A DNA stretch of 64,000 bases from Linum tenue. Its lineage: Eukaryota > Streptophyta > Magnoliopsida > Malpighiales > Linaceae. The stretch is from positions 45,223,587 through 45,287,586 of the forward strand of contig CAMGYJ010000007.1 of the NCBI GenBank assembly GCA_946122785.1. Direction: 5' to 3'. The translations under genes were made by a program, and so were the position numbers. Below, piece by piece: positions 10,966-23,335 of the stretch. Under the pieces are notes generated by a model. That model was not told where the DNA came from. It ran no database searches and saw nothing but the letters and a program-made list of their open reading frames with translations. Within the stretch, counting starts at the first letter, position 1; every line of letters starts with the position of its first letter.

Positions 10966-11471
10966 TTAATTTTATTGGCAATCCTTCGATCGAAATGATA
11001 CATAAAGAAAGAATATATTGGTCGAACATTCTGAAAAGAAAGAAAGAGTATCGTTGATCCCATTTTTATAGTGATAATTAAGCCCCGTTAAAATGCTATT
11101 GGTTAGTTGATTGTCAAGAAAGAAAGAGTATACTAACTGGAACTCCCACACAATCCTACATAAGGTTTTTTTTTTTTATATAGACTAAATAAGGGGTTCA
11201 ATGCTCTCCTTTTAGGAAAATATGTCACTAATAAAAACAAAAAATTGGAGAGTTGTTGATTCAAATCAACTATATACCAACAACTTATCTAAGGGTGGAC
11301 CATAGAAACTTGAGAACAAACGATAAAATTAGGGTTACCTCCAATATACTAATAGACTCGGTCAAAGTAATAAGACGCAAAATTAGACACTCCTTATTTA
11401 TAAGTTCCAGTAGGTTGAATAAAGAATCGACCTACATCGGTAAATCAATCAATGATTCATTGTTTTAAGAT
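10966..11471. other. AT-rich intergenic DNA
   Basis: No gene, no clear repeat and no structural RNA signal. Confidence 0.5.
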
Positions 11472-11789
11472 GGGCTAATAGCCTAATACCACTAGGAAAC
11501 CCGAACTATTAAGAATGTGTCATTTGTGTCCTAAAGTATCCAATATGACGTTTGTGTCCTAAACTATTTTTCCGTTAGAGTTGACCGTTAGTATTTAACA
11601 AATGACACATTCTTAATAGTTCGGGTTAGGACATAAATGACACAAAACTATAAATGACACAAAACTATAATAGGTTGGGACATAAATGACACAATACTAT
11701 AATAGGTTGGGACACAAATTTCATATTGGATACTTTAGGACACAAATGACACATTCTTGATAGTTCGGGTTTCCTAGTGGTATTAGCCT
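11472..11789. mobile_element. MULE-type MITE (318 bp)
   Basis: A foldback with ends GGGCTAATA and, read inward from the right, AGGCTAATACCACTAGG. Long arms carry AAGAATGTGTCATTTGTGTC. A perfect 9-bp target duplication, ttttaagat, lies at 11463-11471 and 11790-11798, the length expected for Mutator-like elements. Confidence 0.85.
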
Positions 11790-11798
11790 TTTTAAGAT

Positions 11799-12374
11799 AG
11801 AAATATGTTGTGATAGCTGCAAAAAAATAAACCCAAAGATCCAATAGCCACCGCTCTCTATTGTACAACCAAATATTTTCCCACTCTATCTTCAATCTCA
11901 AGAGACATATGTTTCAATCAAAATTTCAATTTCTAATCCTCCTTATGCAACTCCATTTATTGAACTCCATTCTATTCGCCATTGATTGATATCAGAATTG
12001 AAATCTTCTACTTACCCAGCTAAAATCCCCAACAATAAAACCGTAGTGTCAAGAGATACCAGAAGGTTGATTTTCTAAGGCGGCCTTGTAATGGGAAAAG
12101 AGGCGCAAACTATTACACGACATAGAAAATTTCGGCTTAGGATAGACCTATGAGTAATTAAATATGGACCTTTATATCTAAGTGGGTACAGAAAATCCAG
12201 ATCTAAGGGTTGTCAATTAAAGGGATTTTATTTTCCTTAGTTTTCTTAATCGGCTCTTATCTTCTTCGTTCTAACTTGGATTTCAATTTTTTTTTGCACA
12301 GATGGAACGAGTTCGTTGTGCTCTACAAAATGAGATCAATTTTCAAGATATTTCGAGAAACTTTTTTTTTACCA
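11799..12374. other. Intergenic DNA without recognised features
   Basis: AT-rich sequence. Short open frames have no recognisable domains. Confidence 0.45.
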
Positions 12375-12690
12375 ACTACATACCATATGGTAACTTCTTC
12401 GTTTTTAAGTCGTTTTTTAAACGTTTGCTCAGAAGGAACGAGTTCATCATGATCTATTTGATCTATAAATTTCTGGGTGAAAAAAATACTGCACCAAAAA
12501 TTACCATACTTTACCACTATGGTATGTGAGTGGTAACTTGTAGTAAACAATGATGATAGTCGTAAATGACACTTAGTATACTCCTACTATCATGTATTCA
12601 AGCTTCTTACCATATTGGTAAGTTCATACCATCATGGTACGCTTTCTTACCATATGGTATTAAATAAGAGCATACCATATGGTAATGATT
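12375..12690. repeat. Cluster of TACCATATGGTA palindromes
   Basis: The palindrome ACCATATGGT and close variants (ACCATATTGGT, ACCATCATGGT, ACCACTATGGT) occur about seven times within roughly 300 bp, near 12382, 12506, 12609, 12628, 12647 and 12674. They may be remnants of a MITE family or a binding-site cluster; I cannot tell which. Confidence 0.6.
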
Positions 12691-13308
12691 GGTAAAAAAT
12701 TATTCAAAATTTTTTTTTGTACTAAAAATATATCAAAGTGGATATCATTTTAAAGAGGACATTTAATCTGCTTTATCTGTGCAAAAAAAATTTAAATTTC
12801 AACTTAAAACGAGAGAGAAATCATCCGTTAAAGATTAAAGGGGAAAATATAAAAGACTTTCCAGGAGAGAGGGATGCTGATGTCATGCAGATGTGGACGG
12901 GTTACTCATGGTTACTGACCATAGAGTTACTAACCTGATCTGTTCCCGAAAATTTCGGAGGAAGTTAGAAAAATACAAGAACAAACTACAAAGATAAAAA
13001 AAAACATAAATTATGTAAAGATTTTGTTTTCCCCGTAATTTTGTTATATAAAGATTTTACAAACTATACAAATTGAAGCAAAGTGGATAGTACATCAATT
13101 ATGTACCTATCTCATACATCAAATTCGGATTTAAAATAAGAGGGAGATCATAATATTTATTGTGTTCCAGAGCACCCTGCTGCACCTTCCTCCTCCTCCT
13201 TGCGGTAGTGTAGTTCTTTGAGCGAGATCTAGATGGTCAATTTATTTACGTGGAACATTAGTTGAATTATTTATCGCCAATTTTAGCTTTGGATCAAATA
13301 TGCATTTA

Positions 13309-16300
13309 CTAGAGTCCCGCAACGAAAGTCACCCCAGTTGAAGGCAACCAGGAGCTCCCGGCAATGAAATTGGCGACCGTAAATTTGGCAGCTTCCTGAG
13401 GGCCCATCACATGAAATCCGGCCCACCTGACCCGGCCCGAGGTGCCCGCACCGGGCCCGCTGTTCGAGAACTCTCCGAAGTAGAGCGTTTTGGAGTACGA
13501 CCCTTGACCGGGCCACTCGGCCCAGCCCTTGGACGAAACGGTGCCGTCGATGCTGGACTCCATCACCACCGCCCTCGAGTACTGCTTCCAGGGCCGGCCC
13601 AAGTAGCACTCGAACCCGCCCAGATCCGGCCCGGCCGAGATCCGGCTGGCCTGGAGCGAGAACCCGGTCGTCTGGCCCGGGTCCGTCCTGCCGTTGGCGA
13701 AGACGACGACGGAGTTCCCCGGCCGGGGCCGGCGGAGGAGGAGGCTGCAGCTCTGGAAGACGGCGGCGGCGTTGCCGAAGATGAAGTCGATGGTGCCGGA
13801 GACGTCGCACTCGCGGTAGAACTGGCGGAGGGCGAGGGCGTAGAGGGTGTCCTGGTGGCCGGTGATGCTGCACCGGTAGAAGACGGAGCGGTCGGATGCG
13901 GCGTAGAGTGCCACCGCCTGTTCTCCGCCGGGCCCCGCCGTGTTTTGGAAGCCGATGTCTCTTGCGATGAATCCGTCGCCTGTGATTGCTGGTAAAAGCA
14001 GATGGATGGAAGGCAATTATGAACAATAAATTAATTATAATTAATTATTTGTTTTAGTTTGTTAAACAGTGATAGAGAGAGATTATGTCAAATTAATGTG
14101 GGAAGTGGGCCCAATTACAGTTGTTAAACAGTGACTTAACGCTGCCACTAATGCCCTGGGCTATTATTTATAGGCCCGCCGCCTCCCCCTATACAAAATG
14201 TAGTTAAATTATTTACAATATTATTGTTAAAATATAAGATAATAATAGTCAGGCCAGATAATTACAAAAAAAGTGCACATGTACACCATCGTTAAAATAA
14301 AATAGATCGAAATTGTTTAAAAAAGGACAAAGTTCCTTTCTTAGGGGAAAACTACATAGTCTAGAAGTCTACTCATTTTGATGACCCATCGTTCTCATTA
14401 AGTTCAGCACCACAGATAACAAGGCATACAGACTGTTCTTACTTTCGAGTGGTCACAAAATTGACCGCCTAACGAGAAATGAATAAGCTAGCAAAATATA
14501 GCACGGACCAAAAAGCTAGAGAGAATAAGTAATCAAAAGTAAATGTGGTGACAAAACACTCTAGTTACGTTGTAGGGATCGACTTTACCATTTGCTGTTA
14601 ATGTACGTAACAGCATTTTCGTGATCTAGAAACGTAAACCTTTTGAGTTTTGAGAGAGGAAGAGATAGAGTACTCACTGAATGTGGCAGAGCCAGGCATG
14701 GTGGAGCCGCCATTGACACTATCGCCGCCGACAATAACAGTAGCATATTTACCATCTCCCACCAGAGTGATCTCATCTTTGTTGGTGCGGATTTTCTCCT
14801 CGTAAATCCCCGCCTTCACGTATATCACGAACCGGCTCCGCCCCGAAGCCGCCGCTATGGCCGCCGAGATCGTCTCGTAGTTCCCCGTCCCGTCCTTCGC
14901 CACCACCGCGTCCGCCCTAACACCGCCGCCGCCGCCGCCACCCTGCAGCAGCTTCCTGTTCTTCATCGACACCCACTGCGGAAATCCCGCCACGTGTCCC
15001 CTGCTTTTTTTATCCGTACTGGTGATTCGGTTGGCGAGTGAGAGGGCGTTGCTGGTTAACTGGGAGAGGTAGTTCATCTTGCCGGAGATGTGATCAGATG
15101 CCACGTCGGCGGCGGAGAGACTGTGGTGGCGGATGGAATCTGCGCAGGCTTCGTGGAAAGTAAGGACGGAGCTCAGCCATGTCTGGATGTCGTGTTTGCG
15201 TTTGGTTGGAGAGTTCTGGAGAGCCGACAGCGACTGATTCAGCCTTTGTAGAGACATCCCCGTCAGCTCCTTGCAATACTCTACGTACGTCATGGACAAA
15301 AAAGAAAATAATAATGTTATGTAAGTAGAATAGAAACAAAATTTTAACATACTTTATAAAAAAAATTAATTAACTGCGGCTACGTACGTACGTGAGAGAG
15401 CGAAATAATAATACTATGGAATTTATTTGTCTACCAAAATTTATTTATGCTAACCTTTCCAACTCTCCTTACAAATAGTTTGGTACCAAACGAATCGAGA
15501 ATTCATTTGATTGGATAATGAATTATCGTGTATAATTCATTGTCAAATGAAATCCTATATTTGATATGTTATATTCAAATGAATTCTTGTGTTTGGTATG
15601 TCATATGTATAAGTAATTTAGTTAATAAAAGAAGGTATTTATGTCATTCTATTATAATTAATAAATACTTGTGGAATTCATTTGGAAATTCCATCTCAAT
15701 TCCTCGGAATTGTTATAACTAGTTCCAATTCCATAGAATTCAAAATTTAGAATTGAAAATGAATTCTTTTTTATACCAAATACAAAACTATTTCATTTCA
15801 AAATGAACTCCTCAAAACTTATGAAATTCATTTATACCAAACAGTATGTTATAGGTAAAATTCCCACCATCCAAATATAATTTTGATTTTTCAATAAATA
15901 GGGAAACTTACTCAACTTTATTACAATAATAAAAGGGAAGGGCAAAAAAAAAAAAAAAGCTTTTTGGTAGGAATGTCGTGGAATCAAGCACACTATTAAT
16001 TATATACCTTCTGATGTTTTCTGAATCATGATATTGTCAGTTTTTAGTTTACTCTCGCACAATTTTGTTTTTATATGCACCATAGCGACTTTTCGAGAGG
16101 TCACTCATATTTATACTGTTCCATGCCGAGCATGTTTAAATTTAGAGTTCTCACAACTCCATTTTATCCAAAAAATAATAATATATCTTATGGGTTAAAA
16201 TTGATTTCTTACTTATAAATCTCTCCTAGTGTTACAATTATTTAGCACTGGGAATGTTGCCCTACTTTTTTGGTATAACAAATACATCGGTTACTAAATG

Positions 16301-16896
16301 CGATGAGCCTATGACAGAACCCATACATATTGTTTATAGAAAGTGAACCATGCACATTCTATTTGGAGTTGAACAACTTTTGATTTCTCAGTTGTTTGCT
16401 AATAGCGTAAAGCAAGTAAAAAGGGAAGTACGTACGTAATACTTTTCCCCTCTAATTTAAGAAGAAGAGAAGAAGTGAAACCTAGTCCAATTAAGATAAG
16501 TGAAAACGGATTATCGTACAGTATGTACAGCAATAATACAAATTATAGCTAGCTAGCGGTTGGCAATTAATTACCTGAGGCTGCTTGAGCACGGCGAGCT
16601 TGGCTGATTTCCAAGCCGGAATCAAGAACGGTGAAGTGTGAAGATGGCAAGTTGTTGGTTTCTGAAATGGTTCTGCGAAGGAGAGCCGACAGCACAGCGA
16701 CAGCACTGTTAGCCTGATCTCGACGCTCATCCACAACGAGGTTGGTCTCGTTGAATCCCATCAGCACCTGCCGACATCGTTCAGGATACCTTGTTAAATC
16801 ACAGTGCTTTAGGACGATATCATCGCGAACGGCTCCTCTTCCAGACGCAGCCAAAAACAACACCACTAACACTACTACCTCCACCCATGTTACCAT
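13309..16896 (-). CDS. Pectin methylesterase with PMEI pro-region, three exons
   Basis: Exons 16575-16896, 14678-15280 and 13309-13988 join in frame to 1605 nt (534 residues plus TAG), a normal length for a plant type-I pectin methylesterase. It removes methyl groups from cell-wall homogalacturonan. A hydrophobic secretion signal (VVVLVVLFLAAS) is followed by a PMEI inhibitor-like pro-domain (about residues 25-190), the subtilase processing motif RKLL near residue 216 and the catalytic domain. All five family motifs are present: GIYEE, QAVAL, QDTL, DFIFG and LGRPW; the two Asp residues and the Arg of the active site lie in the last three. A Gly run precedes the catalytic domain. The last exon is strikingly GC-rich compared with its surroundings, which creates long antisense open frames. 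It appears intact. Intron 1 carries a MITE. Confidence 0.95.
15478..15842. mobile_element. MITE in pectin methylesterase intron 1
   Basis: Inverted ends GTTTGGTACCAAACGAAT and, read inward from the right, GTTTGGTATAAATGAATT. GAATTCATTTG-type words recur inside. Probably PIF/Harbinger-like, though the target duplication is not clear. A decayed relative lies at 8225. Confidence 0.7.
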
Positions 16897-17423
16897 AGTA
16901 ATATTCCCGATAATATAGGGTGTAAGCTGATGAAACTAAGATTGAAGGATTAGAAAGAAAAGGTAAGAAAAAGGGAAATATTGGTCGTTTTTGGAGAAAG
17001 ATGATATAGGCCAAGTTTGGGATACTGTTGTGAGTTACTAATGGAAGGTGAGTTATATAAGGGCAAATGGGATGCATATATTTATAGTGAAGGAAAAGGA
17101 GTGTTAGATTTGGGTGATCGAGTAGGCAAAGCGGGGGGAAGTTGTGAGTTAGTTTTTGTATGTCTAATTTGCTTGGTTGGGAAAGAAAGTGGTGGGAAAA
17201 TTGCCCCATGTCTTTTCGAGCTCAAATAAATTTTGTACAAGCCATTTAACAAAGTGGGTCTTGCTTAGGGTACTAGTTTTTTTTTTCTCCCTCAAATGAT
17301 TATGATGTTTCCCGCGGGTCATATCCATATAGGTTTTCTTTCGTGACGTTCCTCATATGAGATCTTCATGGTGGGATTCAGAGGTCAATCAGCAAACTTA
17401 TTGACAAAGGAGATAGAGTGATA
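16897..17423. other. 5' flank of the first pectin methylesterase gene
   Basis: Promoter region of the minus-strand gene. It contains a TATA-like box and otherwise no coding signal. Confidence 0.5.
17079..17086 (-). promoter_or_regulatory. Candidate TATA box for the pectin methylesterase gene
   Basis: TATAAATA on the minus strand, 183-190 bp upstream of the ATG. The implied 5' UTR would be about 150 nt. Confidence 0.45.
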
Positions 17424-17428
17424 ACATT

Positions 17429-17815
17429 TGTTACAAACTAAGATATTTACTATTGTTTATCATTTAGATTTATTTGCCATTTTTTAGTTGTTTTATGAGG
17501 TTAAGGGATTATGATATTTGGGGGGAGGGGGGAATAATTGAGGAGTATTTCATTAAGTCGTATAAAAGGGATTATTCGAGAATATATATACGGTAATTAT
17601 TGAGATTACTCATTAAGCAATTACAAAACAAGAAATCATCAAACCCTAATCTTCCCCCGCTGCCGTAGCTTTGCTTCTTCTTCCTTCCTAATATTACTCA
17701 ATTCCCATTTTCCATCACTTCTCTAAACTCTAATTAGATCAATCCCATAATTGATCTAGTTAATTTCCCCATCACCCACACGAATCCGGGATCTCCTAGA
17801 ACCTGGTTTCTAACA
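17429..17815 (+). repeat. 5' LTR (387 bp) of the gag-only Gypsy element
   Basis: Starts TGTTACAAAC, ends GTTTCTAACA, with a TATA box (TATAAAAGG near 17560). Its last ~147 bp match 21174-21318. Confidence 0.9.
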
Positions 17816-17817
17816 AT

Positions 17818-17830
17818 TGGTATCAGAGTC
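17818..17830 (+). other. Primer-binding site
   Basis: TGGTATCAGAGTC, complementary to the 3' end of initiator tRNA-Met, begins 2 bp after the 5' LTR, as expected in many plant LTR retrotransposons. Confidence 0.85.
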
Positions 17831-18645
17831 TGATTCTGAGATCGAGTCTGTCACGGCTATAGACCAGAGACTATCACAATTGATCAATGACAATAACCAA
17901 GTCAAAGATGGCGGCAGAGAAGGCGCTGGTGGCATAGGGGATGACAGCACCGGAGAAAAGTTCCTCTTCACAAGGGAAGGAGGTGGACAGAGCCGTGGAG
18001 GACGAAACATACCTAGACAAATTGAAGATGACAGTAAAGAGGCAGGTAGGGGCTCATGTGTGATTGGAGGATGGTATGAAGCTGTTGCAGGCAGATTCAA
18101 AGAAGCACCAGAAGGCACTGGCTTGCCTGTCGTAGGCGTCGCAACCATCAAGGAACAATTGGCCAAGTTGATGTCCGCTACAGAGGCCGCGGAGGCGGTG
18201 GGTGAGAAGAGGATGAAGTCTGCGGAGCCGACAGGGCATCGCGAGGTGTGGTGGTTCCTCCGACTTGGAGGCGACGATGACCGGGTGAATCCAGAGGCGA
18301 CATCGATGGGGAGCCCAGTAGTGGCGGGTGGCATGATGGCTAACCTAACAAGAGGATCCTAAAATTATGTGGGCCATGTTTCATTTGGGTCACATGACGA
18401 GGATGAATTGCTGCCCACTACGACGACCCAAGAGGGTTGGGTTGGGCCAAGCAAGAGACTCGAACCGCTGGACGAGACCCGAATCGGACCGGTCAAATCA
18501 GAAATTGCCAAACCAAAACTGGCCAAACCAAAATTGGGTTAGATCTAAATCGACCCGACTAGAAGATGGCAAGGGTGGACAACAGGAGATCCGCGAATTG
18601 GAAGGGCCCTTACGGAGACGGGAGTGCACCCTACCCTCCATTCAG

Positions 18646-20235
18646 TAGGGATGCTTAAATGGTACCATGGTAATTACCATACCAAAGAAGACTAAATTCT
18701 ATTAACCATGGGATACAATATCATTACCAAACCATCCAAACTAATACAACAACCAAATTAACCAAACTAAAGTTTAATCGGTTTGGTTAAATGATTAACC
18801 AGATTAACCAATATAACATCACATTATCATTAAGTGAGATAAAATTTTGATTAATGCATCAATTCCCAGTTTATATAATGAATAAAATATAATAATCAAC
18901 ACATAATAATAGTTAACCTGTAACATAAATACATGCAACTAATACAATTATCTTATAGTCAATAGAAGTATCCGCCTAACAAAAATATATCTAATGCTAT
19001 GGAGTTAATGAATTGAATTTGTCTCTTGTCATAGGCTGAAAAAGAAATTCCTTTCAAGTTTTATCTAATCTAACACAATATATGAGTTTATATCTAAATT
19101 AGGCTTCCATATGTTATGGTCTACACTCCACAAATACAAATATATAGTATGGGAACAATATTGAGCTTTAATTTTTATGAGCCTAAAAGGGAGGAAGCTT
19201 GATTTGGTGATGCAAAAGTATTAAATATGTATATATAATATCAAGGTTGTCAATCCGTGGGTCGACCCGGACTTGGTCAAGCTAGTGGGTCATGGGTTAA
19301 TTGGTCACCCGTTTTAACCCGATTTAACCCGGATTAACCCGAAAATATGAAAAGAATCATTATATTATACTTATCCTGAATTCAACACTACAAAAATGCA
19401 TCACTACTTAAACTCCAACAAAAGAAACCAATATGAAATTCTTAGAAGATGGAAACCAGAATTGATTGTATACAATAGAAAGTAGAGGGATCAAGTGGTA
19501 ATTCGCCACTGCTGGATATAAATGGCCCTCCTCACACTATAAAACGACAACTTTTATTGAAAACAATTTCCCCCCTTTTCCTTTCTATCTCCCTCTCTCT
19601 TTGTTCTGCGTTACCTCCTTCCCTTCTCTTCTACCTTCTTCCGTCCAATTCATCTCAATATCGCCGGGAATCGCATCTCACTCCCTGCGATCGAGCGGCT
19701 GCGGGAGCGGTAGAAAAGCTGCGCGAAATGGAAGGAAGGCCGAGACGACGATAGAGGTGGTAGGCAACTAGGCATGTAGGTTTTTTCCCCCACTTTTCAG
19801 ACCCCTGCTCTACTTCTCGCCTTTTCCCAGACGAAACGATGCGGCCCAGCCAGAAACGTCGCTTCATGAGGAATGACCCGCTGACCCGCCCAGACGGGCT
19901 AACCGCCCGGGTTTTTTCGGGTTTGACCGAGTTTCGTCGGGTTTGACCAGTCTCGGGCTGACAGTCAAAAGGGTTGCTATGAACCGTTTTTTAGGGCGGG
20001 TCCGGGCCAACCCGCGGGTTGACAACCTTGTATAATATAGATATATGGCTAATTACTTAACTAGTTAATTTTGTTTGATTGGTTAGAGTGTCTGAAACCA
20101 AATCAAACCACTGAGACCAAACAAGCTAAAAAATTTAACCAAACCAAACCAATTATCCAATTAACCAAACCAAATTATCTAAATACTATCGATTAAAACA
20201 GTTACCATGATAACTACTCCATTTTAACACCCCTA
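18646..20235. mobile_element. hAT element inserted in the Gypsy gag
   Basis: Ends TAGGGATGCTTAAATGG and, read inward from the right, TAGGGGTGTTAAAATGG. The 8-bp target duplication is ccattcag (18638-18645) and ccattcac (20236-20243), one mismatch. It is rich in AACCAAA and GGTTTGGTTAA words, and hosts another hAT element (19242-20030). The left end matches a fragment in RAD51 intron 5. Confidence 0.9.
19242..20030. mobile_element. hAT element inserted in a hAT element (789 bp)
   Basis: Ends CAAGGTTGTCAATCCGTGGG and, read inward from the right, CAAGGTTGTCAACCCGCGGG. Perfect 8-bp target duplication tataatat at 19234-19241 and 20031-20038. The centre (about 19520-19860) has a TATA-like box (CTATAAAACGAC), a CT-rich leader and GC-rich sequence resembling a promoter and 5' UTR. 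Confidence 0.95.
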
Positions 20236-21173
20236 CCATTCACTACTCCTCGAGCGGCGGGGCGTTAATCGAACATGGCGTGGGAAGGAGTGATGTGCGC
20301 ACTACTGAGGGGACGATGAGGCTACTTGGTTCCAGGGCAGGGATCTGCAGCTTCCTCGTGACTACCACGACAAGTCTCCGGGAATTGACAGGTATGGTGG
20401 ATATAACCGGGAATATGATGGAGATGATGACCTTGTGTTTAGAGCCAAATCCCCAACCATTGAATTTCCAAAATTCAATGGTCAGGAGGATGCTGGTCTG
20501 TGGTTGTATGTAGTTGACTAGTGGTGCACGAACCATCCCACGAGAGAAGAACGGAAGGCACACCTAGCATCTTTCTACTTAGAGGGGGATGCTCTACAAT
20601 GGTGGGAGTGGTTGGAGAGATCCTATGTGGAGGCCCAAACATTGATTACATGGCTGAGGTTTTAAGAAGAGCTCTGATACCAGTTTGGTAAGTCAGAGGG
20701 CTAGGCACCGGAGCAGCTGGCTAAGCTACGACAGACGAGAACGGTAGACTTGTACATGGCCGAGTTTTTCAAGTTGGGTAACCAGTGCAAGGGTGTGTCT
20801 GAGAACACTATGGTGGGACTGTGTATGGCAGGATCGTGACCCGAGATAAAAACCATGATCAAGGTATTTAAGCCTGACTCTTTGAGGACTGCCTTCAAAC
20901 TTTCAGGCTGCAATGAGGAAGAGATAGCGAGCCGGAGGAACACTATAGGTAGTTACCAGATGCCAAGTAGTGGGACATGCAATAGTGCAGTGGCCAGTAG
21001 CGATGGGGGAGCGACAACGTTGGGAGGAGTGGGAGTAGTACCCGGATAACGACAATCTGTGCAGCCCGACCCTGACCACGAGCCTCTCAAAAGGGTTTGT
21101 CAAGGTGACCACAACTGAGATCGAGCAAAAGAAGCGGGAAGGGAAGTGATTCAATTGCAATGAGAGGTTCACC

Positions 21174-21318
21174 TTTGCTTCTTCTTCTTTCCTAATATTC
21201 ATCAATTCCCATTTCTCATCACTTCTCGAATCCTTAATTAGATCGATTTCTAATTGATCTAGTTAATTTTGGCATCACCCATACAAATCCGGGATCTCCT
21301 AGAACCCAGTTTCTAACA
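21174..21318 (+). repeat. 3' LTR remnant
   Basis: From TTTGCTTCTTCTTC to the terminal TTCTAACA this matches 17669-17815 of the 5' LTR. The left ~240 bp of the 3' LTR are missing. Confidence 0.9.
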
Positions 21319-21323
21319 ACATT

Positions 21324-21909
21324 TTTCATGTTATTATCTTAATAATTATGATTTTGCTACAGTGATTTGCAAGTTACCGTGACTATGGAGAAAACAGTTT
21401 GCCTCATCCACTAAGCGGTCGGCCACTTTTCAATAAATCGGTCTACTACTTTTACTAAGCGGTCTAGCTCTCCCATCAAGCGGTCCACCGCTTTCGACAA
21501 CATGTCAACCGATGAAATATTGCTAATGACATCATCATATAAAATAAGAGGAGTAAAGAACAAATAGATATATTTGATGGTAAGAGAATTAGAATGAGTA
21601 CAAAGGGTAGAACATAGATGAGAAGTTTCTCGAGTGATTGTTCCCATATAGATTTGGAAAATATTCTACATAGTTATTTCTTATATTTGACTTATACTCT
21701 ATAGAGAATTTCATCTTCCCTTCAAATTCTAAATTTGCTTGTTTTTATCTTATAGTTTTCTTGTGACAGATCAACTTTGTTGCTATTGTAGTTATGAAAA
21801 TACTTAAAGTTGAGTATAATTTTCTATACAACTGTTTCATCTTCAACATCCATAAATCTCATAGCATATTGCATTTACGGGTTTATATATCAGAAGTGTT
21901 ATTTCTTTT
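21324..21909. other. Intergenic DNA with short AAGCGGTC repeats
   Basis: AAGCGGTC (or AATCGGTC) recurs four times at 21413-21485, spaced about 23-25 bp. Otherwise AT-rich with no gene. Confidence 0.5.
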
Positions 21910-22195
21910 TGTCTAGGCCTGGTGTACGCTATATGCCTGTGTTCACACTTGGTATATGTACCTTAATATATTTCGATAAATCACAACCATCGGTTGTTAT
22001 TTTTTTAGATTACATGAATTTAATGGTCCGGATGAGAGAATTAGAGATTGGAGTTCACTCATTAGAGGTTAGGGTATGATATCATGTCCCAAACTCCCAT
22101 TAATTCATGATCTAAATAATACAATTCGACAAACGTACAATAGTGTAAACATAAACGTATAGCGAAAGTCTGACATACACTAGATTGAACTATAT
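21910..22195. repeat. Second copy of the foldback family
   Basis: Shares GTACGCTATATGCCTGTGTT, CACACTTGG, TCACTCATTAGAGGTTAGGG and a terminal TCTGACATACACTAG with the foldback at 10422-10903. Confidence 0.75.
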
Positions 22196-22865
22196 TATAT
22201 ATCATAATTACACAACTTTAATACATCTATTCACTTGCAATACATCTAGTTAATCACCCCCGCAACTGCAAAATGGGCCAAAAAAGGCACCGTAGGAGAT
22301 GCCGAATGTTGTCTTCGTCATTTTAATTAATGGCTAATATGGTTATGCGATGGAGATATGGGGACTACTTACAAATGACGGGACACGCGAGCCGAACAAA
22401 GAAATGATTAATAAATATATTGGGCCAATTGTCCTGTTACGTTTAATATGCTAAACTACACATTACAAAGATATATGGCCATGGATGCTGGCTGGCAGCT
22501 GGAGACAGCAGCACATGCTATAGCTTCGGAAGGAAAATTGCGATCGATTAACTGACTGAATTGATAGTATAGATGATGATGATCATTAGTCGATGAGATC
22601 GAAACATGAGCAACTTCCAGCCACATGCACAGCCCAACCACAAGGAAAAGATGCATGGGATTAAGAAATTCGCATTAATGTAAGCAGCTTCGCTTATAGT
22701 TTCATCATTTCCCATGGAGGCTAATGGGGTGTTTGATGAAATTGATAAAAAGGCCTCTTTCTGCATCAACAGTGGCGTTGTTGGGTTGTTGGCCTCTTGT
22801 GGCTTCTGTTTGTTGTCCCATCTATTCTTTCCCCAAGCAATCGATTCTTCTCGACTTATGAGTCT
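22196..22865. other. Intergenic DNA, no recognised gene
   Basis: A short frame on + (22714-23016) runs into a hAT element and has no recognisable domain. I do not call a gene. Confidence 0.4.
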
Positions 22866-22873
22866 GTTGTGGA

Positions 22874-23335
22874 CAAGGTTCGAGAAGGTGCTAGGCGTAA
22901 TGTGCTCGTTTAGACATAAACTAAGCGTGCCTAGACGTTGGAAGAAAAATAACTATTCACACTGCATGATGAATGAAATAATAATCTACAATATTTTCTC
23001 ACTTAAGTTAAAATGATTAATAACTTACTCAACACTTAATGGCAAGAACATAGCTGATGAATTCATAGAATTATAGCTTAATAGCTCATAAAGTTCTTGA
23101 GCTATTGAAAATATTGATATAGAAAATTCATTTCGTAGGTGGCGTTAGTTTCCTCATTTAATATTGACTTCTTATCTCTATCTAGTTATGTTTAGGAGAG
23201 ACTTAGATGCCGCCTTACTCCATTGACGTGTTCCAGTATCTAACTAGGCGCGAAACCCCTAGGCGAGGCGTTTTGTCATTTCCTTGCGCCTAGTCGTGCC
23301 TAAGCGTAAGGTTAAACATGCCTTTTTAAACCATG
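22874..23335. mobile_element. hAT element (462 bp), same family as 2491-3298
   Basis: The left end CAAGGTTCGAGAAGGTGC matches the family terminus; the right end is CTTTTTAAACCATG. The left target site gttgtgga (22866-22873) differs at two of eight positions from the adjacent right flank (gttatgca). It matches exactly the flank of the duplicated right end at 24013-24020. Confidence 0.85.

Larger units (their letters stand above)
17840..21173 (+). pseudogene. Decayed Gypsy gag, split by a hAT insertion
   Basis: The N-terminal part lies before 18645 and the capsid part after 20244. The segment at 20455-20930 reads KFNGQEDAGLW, FYLEGDALQWW, DLYMAEFFKLGNQC and PDSLRTAFKL with several stops, matching Ty3/Gypsy Retrotrans_gag. 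Near 21150 it reaches FNCNERFT, the start of a zinc knuckle, then jumps straight into 3' LTR sequence. No protease or reverse transcriptase follows. Not functional. Confidence 0.88.
17429..21318 (+). mobile_element. Gag-only Ty3/Gypsy LTR retrotransposon, hosting nested hAT elements
   Basis: Bounded by TGTTACAAAC and GTTTCTAACA with a perfect 5-bp target duplication, acatt, at 17424-17428 and 21319-21323. It consists of a complete 5' LTR (17429-17815), a tRNA-Met-type primer site, a decayed gag, and only the last ~145 bp of the 3' LTR. Everything from the gag zinc knuckle through pol into the 3' LTR is deleted. A hAT element (18646-20235) interrupts the internal region. Confidence 0.93.

Noticed and set aside
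13411..13995. 194-residue open frame opposite the last pectin methylesterase exon
   Set aside because: It is a GC-rich antisense shadow with no domain. The minus-strand reading is a conserved enzyme.
17817..18362. 181-residue open frame as a host gene
   Set aside because: It begins at the primer-binding site of a Gypsy element with matching LTRs and target duplication, so it is the N-terminal part of gag.
22714..23016. Possible small membrane protein gene
   Set aside because: The frame runs into the hAT terminus at 22874 and shows no recognisable domain or splice evidence.
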